The position numbers and the translations under genes are program-made. This document shows, piece after piece, positions 1 to 5,965 of a DNA stretch of 10,834 nucleotides. Within the stretch, counting starts at the first letter, position 1; the number at the start of each line of letters is the position of its first letter. The notes under the pieces were generated by a model. That model was not told where the DNA came from and did no database searches. It saw only the letters and a program-made list of their open reading frames with translations. The stretch is from an uncultured Porphyromonadaceae bacterium (GTDB taxonomy: Bacteria; Bacteroidota; Bacteroidia; Bacteroidales; Muribaculaceae): contig CAMWOD010000017.1 in NCBI GenBank assembly GCA_947175715.1, positions 1 to 10,834 of the forward strand, read 5' to 3'.

Positions 1-8
1 ATTTTATA

Positions 9-16
9 TAATTTTG
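9..16 (+). promoter_or_regulatory. Bacteroidetes-type -7 promoter element for the PCMD gene
   Basis: TAATTTTG matches the TAnnTTTG consensus of the primary Bacteroidetes sigma factor. It lies 38 bases before the ATG at 55, leaving room for a short leader that carries a purine-rich ribosome-binding-like stretch (GGAGAGAA). The -33 element would fall left of the window, so only half the promoter can be judged. The 11 bases TAATTTTGCAA here recur exactly at the mfd promoter (7947-7957). Confidence 0.55.
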
Positions 17-54
17 CAACTCATTAGCATAAGCAACCGAAACCGGAGAGAACT

Positions 55-1020
55 ATGAACATTAAGGCAACCATTATTTTCGCTGCGGCTCTGGCAGGCG
101 GCACCTCGGCATCACTGGCCGACACTTTCGAACCCATAAAGTACGGTGACTTCGAGCAGTGGGTGACTCGCAACATCAAGGAGTCGTCGGTGCTTGGAGG
201 CAACACCAAGCAGGTGTATGAGATCGCTCCCACCCGCACCACCACCAGCAGCGACCCTTATATCAACGAAGGGGGCTCACCCTGGGCCACTTCCAATGTG
301 ATGGCCAATGTGATGGGCATCACCAAAACATCCAATGCCGTCTTTCCCGACCAGCGTTCGGGTGGCAACAAGTGCGTGAAACTCTCCACCATCATGGAGC
401 ACTGCAAAGCCGCCGGTATCATCAACGTCGATGTGCTTGTGGCAGGCTCTATATTCCTGGGTCAGATGATCGAACCAGTGAAGTCGACCAAGGACCCGAC
501 AAGCAAGTTTGAGATGGGCATACCCTTCACCCGCCGCCCCAAGGCGCTGATGTTCGACTACAAGGTGACGATGCCCACGGCCGACACCCGCACATATTCA
601 AGCGGATTTGGTAAGAAGAAGGTGATCAAGGGGCGCGAAAACGCCGAGGTGTTCATCATCCTACAGCGCCGCTGGGAGGATAAGGATGGCAACATCTATG
701 CCAAACGTGTGGGCACCGGCCGCGAGCGTTTCAACAAGTCGACCAACGGATGGATCAACGAACATCGACTCAAAGTGAATTACGGCGACATAACATCCGA
801 CCCCAACTACCGCTCGTGGATGGGGCTGCTCGATGGTGAACGCGCTTATTACGCCCGCAATTCCAAGGGGAAGATGGTGCCTGTGCACGAAATAGGCTGG
901 GATGACGCCGATGCCACACCCACCCATATCATGGTAATGGCCTCAACGGCCGCCGGCAAGCCCTACGAGGGCACTGAAGGCCTCACTCTGTGGCTCGACA
1001 ATGTAGGCCTGGTGTTCTGA
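55..1020 (+). CDS. Exported PCMD (putative carbohydrate metabolism) domain protein
   Basis: This 321-residue protein is probably secreted to the periplasm or cell surface. Residues 1-22 look like a signal peptide: a Lys at position 4, then a hydrophobic Ala/Ile/Leu-rich core, then a likely signal peptidase I site after Ser-Leu-Ala. There is no lipobox Cys. The body is rich in beta-strand patterns and resembles the PCMD family (PF13201). Markers are the central IPFTRRPKALMFDYK segment (about 156-170) and the end STAAGKPYEGTEGLTLWLDNVGLVF, matching the family's closing pattern of a glycine-rich loop, a hydrophobic strand and D-N/D-V. PCMD proteins are Bacteroidetes beta-sandwich proteins thought to bind or process glycans, with no proven reaction. 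The ATG is preceded by GGAGAGAA, a better ribosome-binding-like site than most genes here have. It stands alone and converges on the HD gene. The family call is from memory of the fold pattern; substrate is unknown. Confidence 0.7.
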   Translation: MNIKATIIFAAALAGGTSASLADTFEPIKYGDFEQWVTRNIKESSVLGGNTKQVYEIAPTRTTTSSDPYINEGGSPWATSNVMANVMGITKTSNAVFPDQRSGGNKCVKLSTIMEHCKAAGIINVDVLVAGSIFLGQMIEPVKSTKDPTSKFEMGIPFTRRPKALMFDYKVTMPTADTRTYSSGFGKKKVIKGRENAEVFIILQRRWEDKDGNIYAKRVGTGRERFNKSTNGWINEHRLKVNYGDITSDPNYRSWMGLLDGERAYYARNSKGKMVPVHEIGWDDADATPTHIMVMASTAAGKPYEGTEGLTLWLDNVGLVF

Positions 1021-1038
1021 CCCCCGGTCTCACACATT

Positions 1039-1596
1039 TTATTCAATAGCAAACTCCCTGTGGAGCTCATCGAAGCGCGCCAGGGTTGAAGGGCTGCGTC
1101 GGGCCATCGATGCCCGCACCTGCTCAAGAGTCTTAGCCGAATCAAGACGCGTTTTCGAGTAAAACTTGTCGGCATAGCACACAAGGCGCTCCATGAGCGT
1201 GCGAGGCGAGAAGTCGCGCCGTGGCAGCGGAAGCCCTTGGGCGTCAATGTCGTCGACTGTTATGCCTGCGCCGGTGTGCCGCTCGGCCACCGATGCTATA
1301 GCCTCATCTACACCCCGTGCCCGTAGCACCTCAGCACCCAATATACCGTGGCGTATATAAGGCTCTGAGCCATGGCAATTGATACCTGGCGCATCGGTGA
1401 GATAGATGCCTATGTCGTGAAGCATTGCAGCAGCTTTAAGCTGGTCCATGTCCACTTCAAGGTGTTTGCGCGCAGCAATTTCAAGGGCCAAATCAGCTAC
1501 TTGACTGGCGTGTGTAATATATATATCCCGCAAGCGCGAGCCTGCGGGATATAATTCATCTATTATACTTTGATAGTCCACAATCCTATATCTCAA
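1039..1596 (-). CDS. HD-domain metal-dependent phosphohydrolase (HDIG-like)
   Basis: This 185-residue cytoplasmic protein has the HD-superfamily metal-ligand pattern: His29, His60-Asp61 (in MLHDIG), His83 (in YIRHGILGAE), His107 (in AERHTGAG) and Asp143 (in CYADKFYSK). Such proteins hydrolyse phosphate esters or nucleotides with two bound metals. The overall layout recalls small HD enzymes such as YqeK, but the substrate cannot be read from sequence. Length and the closing segment (KTLEQVRASMARRS...) fit a widespread Bacteroidales family. It follows ilvE by 7 bases and is almost surely cotranscribed with it. The start is uncertain. The frame opens at TTG (1596-1594). GTG at 1581-1579 (Val6, after AGGATT) is an alternative. 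An ATG overlaps the ilvE stop as TGATG (1604-1602) but is in another frame and stops after three codons. A strong hairpin (1522-1553) sits at about codons 15-25. Confidence 0.82.
   Translation of the reverse strand: MRYRIVDYQSIIDELYPAGSRLRDIYITHASQVADLALEIAARKHLEVDMDQLKAAAMLHDIGIYLTDAPGINCHGSEPYIRHGILGAEVLRARGVDEAIASVAERHTGAGITVDDIDAQGLPLPRRDFSPRTLMERLVCYADKFYSKTRLDSAKTLEQVRASMARRSPSTLARFDELHREFAIE
1522..1553 (-). other. Strong 32-nt hairpin inside the 5' coding region of the HD gene
   Basis: TATATCCCGCA (1522-1532) and TGCGGGATATA (1543-1553) are perfect 11-base reverse complements separated by 10 bases. In the minus-strand transcript the stem continues inward through a G-U pair (1542/1533) and two G-C pairs, closing on a four-base loop UCGC. 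That gives 14 consecutive pairs. It lies about 40 bases after the TTG start and codes for Tyr-Pro-Ala-Gly-Ser-Arg-Leu-Arg-Asp-Ile-Tyr. No U-run follows on either strand, so it is not an ordinary intrinsic terminator. A role in translation or mRNA stability between ilvE and the HD gene is inference only. Confidence 0.6.
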
Positions 1597-1603
1597 AAAG
1601 TCA

Positions 1604-2629
1604 TCAGATATCCAGCACGGTGTTCCATCCGTGGGTATCTTCTACCTCGCCATACTGTATAGCACGAAGTCGATTGTACAACGCCGTAACCACAGGGCCG
1701 GGCTGACCATCCTTCGATATAATGTATTTATGGCCGGTATCGAGGTCGTGCACCTGCGCTACGGGCGATGCCACGGCGGCAGTGCCGCAGGCGGCTGCCT
1801 CCTGCACATCGGCAAGCTCCTCGAGGGGTATGTGGCGGCACTCCACGTCGATGCCCATGTCGCGCGCTATCTGCTGCAGACTCATATTGGTGATCGATGG
1901 GAGTATTGACTCTGACTCGGGAGTGATGTATTTACCGTCCTTTATTGCGAAGAAGTTGGCAGGGCCACACTCGTCGAGATATTTCTTCTCCTTGGGATCG
2001 AGATATAGCACTGCTGAGTAGCCCAGTTCGTGGGCATGCTCCCCGGCGGTGAGCGATGCAGCGTAGTTGCCACCCACCTTCCAGCGCCCGGTGCCTTTGG
2101 GGGCCACACGGTCGTATTGACGCATCACACAGATGTTGGTGGGTCGGAATCCCTCCTTAAAGTAAGGACCTACGGGAGTCACGAGCACCAGAAACAGGTA
2201 TTCGCGGGCGGGCTTCACACCCACCTGGGCGCTCATACCTATCTCAAGGGGGCGTATATAGAGCGATGCTCCCGACTCGTAGGGAGGGATAAACCGCTCA
2301 TTGAGCTTCACCACCTTGATTACCATTTCACGAAACAGATCCTCGGGCACCGGAGCCATCATCAGCCCGCGGGCTGAGTCGGCGATGCGTCGGGCGTTCT
2401 CCTCAAGGCGGAATATACGCACCTTACCATCTTTGCCTCGGAAGGCCTTGAGGCCTTCAAATATTTCCTGACCATAATGGAGCGCAGTGGCTGCCATGTG
2501 TATGTTGATAGTATCGGAGCTTGAAACTTCGATTTCCCCCCACTTACCGTCACGATAATGACAGCGCACGTTATAGTCAGTAGGGTGGTAGCCAAATGAT
2601 AGACTGGCCCAGTCGAGTTCTTGTGACAT
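1604..2629 (-). CDS. ilvE: Branched-chain amino acid aminotransferase (class IV, PLP)
   Basis: This 341-residue cytoplasmic enzyme catalyses the reversible PLP-dependent transamination between valine, leucine or isoleucine and 2-oxoglutarate, the last step of their biosynthesis. It has the fold-type IV layout of the longer, eukaryote-like BCAT group (ilvE_II): HYGQEIFEGLKAFR (51-64), RPLEIG (126-131), and GTGRWKVGGNYAAS (179-192), in which Lys184 is the expected Schiff-base lysine. YLDECGPANFF (217-227) supplies the conserved glutamate near the cofactor pyridine nitrogen, and the C-terminal CGTAAVASPV (281-290) contacts the cofactor phosphate in relatives. All key residues are present and length is normal. 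The start ATG has no clear Shine-Dalgarno sequence. A promoter lies at 2673-2704, and the HD gene follows 7 bases downstream. The AraC-type regulator gene sits immediately upstream in the same direction but ends 121 bases away and need not control it. Confidence 0.95.
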   Translation of the reverse strand: MSQELDWASLSFGYHPTDYNVRCHYRDGKWGEIEVSSSDTINIHMAATALHYGQEIFEGLKAFRGKDGKVRIFRLEENARRIADSARGLMMAPVPEDLFREMVIKVVKLNERFIPPYESGASLYIRPLEIGMSAQVGVKPAREYLFLVLVTPVGPYFKEGFRPTNICVMRQYDRVAPKGTGRWKVGGNYAASLTAGEHAHELGYSAVLYLDPKEKKYLDECGPANFFAIKDGKYITPESESILPSITNMSLQQIARDMGIDVECRHIPLEELADVQEAAACGTAAVASPVAQVHDLDTGHKYIISKDGQPGPVVTALYNRLRAIQYGEVEDTHGWNTVLDI

Positions 2630-2672
2630 AACAATTAGCTTTTATTAGTATGGCCATAATTGTACCTTGGCG

Positions 2673-2704
2673 CGAAGATAAATTTAAGTAATAAATATGC
2701 CAAA
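2673..2704 (-). promoter_or_regulatory. Predicted promoter of ilvE-HD unit (TTTG-N20-TATCTTCG)
   Basis: Read on the minus strand, TTTG (2704-2701) is followed after exactly 20 bases by TATCTTCG (2680-2673). This matches the Bacteroidetes -33 TTTG / -7 TAnnTTTG promoter with one mismatch in the -7 element. Transcription would start near 2668, giving a leader of roughly 40 bases before the ilvE ATG. The leader contains the palindrome TGGCCA (2651-2656). The gap between the regulator gene and ilvE (2630-2750) shows no clear terminator and nothing else I can name. Confidence 0.6.
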
Positions 2705-2750
2705 TAATTGCACAATCATTTTGCTACTGTGCTATGGCGACGCCCGGCGA

Positions 2751-3665
2751 TCACGATTGTTGGAATTGGGTGGGCGACATACCCGTAAGATGCTTGAAAT
2801 ACTTGCCAAACGACGACTGATTGTTGAAATTCAGTTCGTAAGCTATCTGCTGCACGTTTTTGCCCGAGAAACGCAGCAGATTTTTGGCCTCGAGTATCAC
2901 GCACTCATCGATCCAGTCGGCAGCCGACCGTCCCGTGGCCTCCTTGATGATGAGCGACAGATACTTATGCGATATAAAAAGCTTGTCGGCATAGAATCCC
3001 ACGCTGCGCTCCTGCCGATAATATTTATGCACCAGCGCCATGAAGTCGTGTACATAGTTCATCTTGCGTGAATATGGGCGTTGCAGTGTTTCATCCTCAG
3101 CAGGCACACGCGTCGACGCAATCTGCATCAGCTGATACATGATCGCAGCCATGAGCGAGCGGGCTATGGCGGTGACATAGATCTTGGTGGTGTTGGAGGT
3201 AGTGTTGAGGTGAAACAGCTTGAAGTAGCGCACCATCATCGAGGTTTCGGCTTCAGTGAGCTTCATAAGCGGGTCGCTCCCTTCGGTCGAGAATATTCTG
3301 GGTGAGGCCGCCAGGGCATTCAGATCGATAGCTACGTTGCGCATGAATGCCGATGACAGTATCAGCACATATGCGTCAAGATTATCGGTATCAACAGCAT
3401 TGATATTAACCACCGTTGAGCGTGTGGCCACCATGATTGTGCCTGCGGTCATGGTGTGGGGGTGCATGTTCACGTCAATATCGATGCTCCCTCCCGTGCA
3501 CAGGAATATGGTGATACCATCAAAGCGCATCGACTGGGTGAACACGTCGCTGTGGAGGTTTCTGGGCGTGATTCGGGCGAAGATATATTCGTCGTCGAGC
3601 TGGCTGAAGTCCTCAGCTATGTTGGCTATCTGCGAGAGCGACTCGATTTTCAATTCGGTGTTCAT
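2751..3665 (-). CDS. AraC-family transcriptional regulator
   Basis: This is a 304-residue DNA-binding protein. The C-terminal part (about 204-304) is an AraC/XylS double helix-turn-helix. The first helix-turn-helix contains RSVGFYADKLFISHKYLSLIIKEATG (220-245) and WIDECVILEAKNLL. The second contains NVQQIAYELNFNNQSSFGKYFKHLTGMSPTQF (270-301), which is the classic family signature. The N-terminal part (about 1-190) is beta-rich, with GSIDIDVNMHPHTMTAGTIMVA (59-80) resembling a cupin-like effector domain. It is similar to many Bacteroidales AraC regulators whose ligand is unknown. It has its own predicted promoter 20 bases upstream. Neighbours on both sides run in the same direction, so its targets cannot be inferred from a divergent partner. 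Length and frame are intact. The family assignment is secure; ligand and regulon are not known. Confidence 0.92.
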   Translation of the reverse strand: MNTELKIESLSQIANIAEDFSQLDDEYIFARITPRNLHSDVFTQSMRFDGITIFLCTGGSIDIDVNMHPHTMTAGTIMVATRSTVVNINAVDTDNLDAYVLILSSAFMRNVAIDLNALAASPRIFSTEGSDPLMKLTEAETSMMVRYFKLFHLNTTSNTTKIYVTAIARSLMAAIMYQLMQIASTRVPAEDETLQRPYSRKMNYVHDFMALVHKYYRQERSVGFYADKLFISHKYLSLIIKEATGRSAADWIDECVILEAKNLLRFSGKNVQQIAYELNFNNQSSFGKYFKHLTGMSPTQFQQS

Positions 3666-3684
3666 TTCCTATCCAGATTTTTGG

Positions 3685-3716
3685 CAAAAATAGAAAATAT
3701 GCACAAATTACACCAA
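3685..3716 (-). promoter_or_regulatory. Predicted promoter of the AraC-type regulator gene
   Basis: On the minus strand TATTTTTG (3692-3685) fits TAnnTTTG exactly. A weak -33 element, TTGG (3716-3713), lies 20 bases upstream; a full TTTG (3720-3717) is 24 bases away, which is too far for the usual spacing. The -7 box ends 19 bases before the ATG, so the leader would be only about 15 bases. The gap 3666-3782 otherwise holds only a weak 5-bp stem-loop at 3753-3769. Confidence 0.5.
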
Positions 3717-3782
3717 CAAAGTGGCCAAAACGTCGAAATAAAGCGTACTTTTTGCCTATATCGCAGGCATCCATGAAGCTTG

Positions 3783-3989
3783 TTAATTCAACTGGCTGAG
3801 AATTGACTGCAACTCTTGATCTGTGGCAGTGAGGCGCTTGCGGCACTCTGTGATAAGCTCGGTGGCGCGGCGGGTGAGAGCAGCCAGGCGGTCGATATCG
3901 CACTCATCGGCCTGCATGGTGCGCATTATAGCGTCGAGCTCGGCAGTGGCTTGATTGTAGGTGAGTTCGTTGACGGGTACAAATTCCAT
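3783..3989 (-). CDS. xseB: Exodeoxyribonuclease VII small subunit
   Basis: This 68-residue cytoplasmic protein is the small subunit of exonuclease VII; several copies bind the large subunit to form the enzyme that degrades single-stranded DNA to oligonucleotides. It has the family's helical-hairpin pattern: NQATAELDAIMRTMQADECDIDRLAALTRRATELITECRKRLTATDQELQSIL corresponds to the usual 'leeal.eLe.iv..le.ge..le.sl.l...g..l...c...L...e..v'. I chose the ATG at 3989-3987. The open frame continues upstream to 4136, but that part lies inside xseA and reads as unrelated low-quality sequence, while a start at 3989 gives the normal family length. It lies 40 bases after the xseA stop with no terminator between, so it is the last gene of the unit. 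No convincing intrinsic terminator follows it. Confidence 0.9.
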   Translation of the reverse strand: MEFVPVNELTYNQATAELDAIMRTMQADECDIDRLAALTRRATELITECRKRLTATDQELQSILSQLN

Positions 3990-4029
3990 ATTATGCTGAT
4001 TCTGTTTATTTTTAATTATTGGTGCATAG

Positions 4030-5358
4030 TCACTGCTCCTGCTGGTTGACGGTACTTGTGAGCGTGCCGCGGGCAACGATAGTGGTGATGACATCGCCAG
4101 GGTGCACCTGTGAGGCATCGGTGACGGCGTGGCCATTGACGCGCGTTATCGAGTAGCCGCGGTTGAGCGTAGCCTGGGGCGATAACGCCTCTATCATATT
4201 GGCCTTGACGTTGAGCCGCTCGATGTGGCGCTGCAGAGTGTTGTCAAGCAGCAGGGGGATATTGGACTGCAATGTGTCGAGGCGTGTAAGGGCCGGAGCG
4301 ATACGTCGGGCTCCTATCTGCCCTACGGCCATCAGGGCGTTACGCAGGCGCGAGCGTGCCCGTTCCACGGCGTTGACTGGCGCTACGGGGAGTGCGCCTT
4401 GATAATACGACAGCTGCTCCTTGGCACCCGATATACGCTCGGTGGCCATGCGCACGATGCGGTGACCCCGCTCGTTGAGGTCGGCCAGAAGAGCCGCACC
4501 ATGAGCTATCAGCCACTCGGCGGCGGCAGTGGGGGTCTTTACGCGCATTCGGGCCACGTAGTCGAGCACGGTGATGTCGCGCTCATGCCCTATGCCGATG
4601 ATTACCGGCAGGGGAAATTGGGCTATGTTGGCAGCGAGGTCGTAATCCTCGAAGCAAGCTAAGTCGCTTGTGGCTCCACCACCGCGTATTATCACCACGC
4701 AGTCCCATTCACCCTCATGCGAGGCGATAGCATCAAGGCTCTCGATGATTGAGCGGGCCGAGCGCTCACCCTGCATCACTGCCGGAAACAGTTGCGTGCA
4801 GAAGCGTAGCCGCCACGGATTGGTGTATAGCTGGTTGCAGAAGTCGCCGTAACCTGCGGCCTGATCTGATGAAATCACGGCAATACGCTGGCACACCTGG
4901 GGGAACTCGAGCTGCCGGTTCATCTCCAGTATACCCTCGCGGCGTAGGCGCTCCACTATCTCGCGGCGTCGGCGCATCAGGTCGCCCATGGTGTACTCAG
5001 GATTTATGGCCGAAATCACCAGCGACATGCCATATACCGGATGGTTGTTGACCGAGCCGCACACCATCACCTTGATACCTGCGGCGAGACGCTGGCCCGT
5101 TGCTGCATAAAATTCTGTGGCGATTCGCCCGAATGTGCTTGCCCAGATTACGGCACGCATTCGTGCCATAGGGGTGCCGCGCTCGGGGTCTTTTTCGAGC
5201 AGCTCCATATAGCAGTGACCACCGCGCTGACTCACATCGCTAAGCTCGGCCACCACCCACACATATTGTAATTGAGGTGTGGCGAGGGCGGCACTCACTT
5301 GTCGTTGCAGCTGCGAGAGCGTCAGGGCTTGGTGAGCTTGAATTTCTTCCCTTTCCAT
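4030..5358 (-). CDS. xseA: Exodeoxyribonuclease VII large subunit
   Basis: This 442-residue protein is the catalytic subunit of exonuclease VII, which trims single-stranded DNA from both ends during repair and mismatch correction. Residues about 10-120 form the N-terminal OB-fold (LTLSQLQRQVSAAL, VWVVAELSDVSQRGGHCYMELLE, AVIWASTFGRI, VMVCGSVNNHPVYGMSLVISAI). The catalytic domain follows, with RIAVISSDQAAGYGDFCNQL (158-177), VVIIRGGGATSDLACFEDYDLA (221-242), GIGHERDITVLDYVARMRVKTPTAAAEWL (255-283) and a long helical stretch. The C-terminal LNRGYSITRVNG segment is also typical of the family. Length is normal. The ATG at 5358 lies inside the end of the DUF3256 gene (37-base overlap), which suggests translational coupling. 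No Shine-Dalgarno sequence is visible, and no nearer in-frame ATG would keep the OB-fold. Confidence 0.96.
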   Translation of the reverse strand: MEREEIQAHQALTLSQLQRQVSAALATPQLQYVWVVAELSDVSQRGGHCYMELLEKDPERGTPMARMRAVIWASTFGRIATEFYAATGQRLAAGIKVMVCGSVNNHPVYGMSLVISAINPEYTMGDLMRRRREIVERLRREGILEMNRQLEFPQVCQRIAVISSDQAAGYGDFCNQLYTNPWRLRFCTQLFPAVMQGERSARSIIESLDAIASHEGEWDCVVIIRGGGATSDLACFEDYDLAANIAQFPLPVIIGIGHERDITVLDYVARMRVKTPTAAAEWLIAHGAALLADLNERGHRIVRMATERISGAKEQLSYYQGALPVAPVNAVERARSRLRNALMAVGQIGARRIAPALTRLDTLQSNIPLLLDNTLQRHIERLNVKANMIEALSPQATLNRGYSITRVNGHAVTDASQVHPGDVITTIVARGTLTSTVNQQEQ

Positions 5359-5951
5359 TGATAGTTGAGCGTTGGGCGCAATGTGAGTTTTAGCTTGTCA
5401 TAGTCCTCGGGCGTAAAATACTCGTTGAGGGTATTAGTGGCTGTGAGAACACGCGTTGCGGGGTCGATGGTGAGCCGTGCTATGACGAAAGGCACCATAT
5501 TTTCAATGTCGGCCATACTCTCGCCATCCTGGGGTTTGAACCAGTCGGTGAGACGGAACATCGGGAACACGTCGCGATACTCCACCCAGTCGCCATGATA
5601 CACATTGACGAAGCTCGCAGTGGCGGGCACCTTGAGGGTGGTAATCACCACTACGGCGGTGTCCTTGGCCGACAACGGCATCATGGTCATCTCTACCGTT
5701 GAGTTGTCACTCACCCTCACCTTTATATAGTCGGGGGTGAGTGAGTCGATTCTCACCGGCTCGGTGAACTCATTCTGCACAAAGTTGCTGTAACCGCCGT
5801 TATAGTAGTCGAGCATGTCGAGGCGCAACACCGAGTCTATTGTGGGAAATATATCACCGGGGGCACTCTTGAACGCGTCGGCGGCATTGCCAACAGCCAA
5901 GGCCATCGATGGGATGCACAGCACCAGCAGTGTGAGGAGTCTTAAAATCAT
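5322..5951 (-). CDS. DUF3256 family exported protein
   Basis: This 209-residue protein of unknown function resembles the Bacteroidales DUF3256 family (PF11644). I chose the ATG at 5951-5949. It gives a clean signal peptide, MILRLLTLLVLCIPSMALA, with a likely signal peptidase I site after Ala-Leu-Ala, and it lies 10 bases after the helicase stop. The longer open frame from 6041 would overlap the helicase and put about 30 charged residues before the hydrophobic segment. The mature part begins NAADAFKSAPGDIFPTIDSVLRLDMLDYYNGG and ends with a basic KGKKFKLTKP tail; the beta-strand-rich middle fits a periplasmic fold. No catalytic motif or membrane segment is visible after the signal. Its 3' end overlaps xseA by 37 bases, so it is embedded in a nucleic-acid operon despite its predicted export. 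The role is unknown. Confidence 0.82.
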   Translation of the reverse strand: MILRLLTLLVLCIPSMALAVGNAADAFKSAPGDIFPTIDSVLRLDMLDYYNGGYSNFVQNEFTEPVRIDSLTPDYIKVRVSDNSTVEMTMMPLSAKDTAVVVITTLKVPATASFVNVYHGDWVEYRDVFPMFRLTDWFKPQDGESMADIENMVPFVIARLTIDPATRVLTATNTLNEYFTPEDYDKLKLTLRPTLNYQWKGKKFKLTKP

Positions 5952-5965
5952 TCGAGGAGTCTTAA
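5934..5965 (-). repeat. 12-bp direct repeat at the helicase/DUF3256 junction
   Basis: TTAAGACTCCTC on the minus strand occurs at 5965-5954 and again at 5945-5934, offset by exactly 20 bases. The first copy contains the helicase stop codon TAA. The second encodes Leu-Arg-Leu-Leu in the signal peptide of the next gene, and the DUF3256 ATG lies between them. It looks like a decayed 20-bp tandem duplication, though chance is possible. Confidence 0.6.

Noticed and set aside
1520..1560. Hairpin at 1522-1553 as an intrinsic terminator
   Set aside because: No T-run follows on either strand, and it lies within conserved HD coding sequence.
3753..3769. Stem-loop TGCCT-N7-AGGCA downstream of xseB as a terminator
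   Set aside because: Only five base pairs, and in the xseB transcript it is followed by A residues rather than a U-run.
3990..4136. N-terminal extension of the xseB frame to a start at 4136
   Set aside because: It lies within the xseA coding region, reads as unstructured Ser/Pro-rich sequence and would make XseB far longer than its family. The ATG at 3989 gives normal length.
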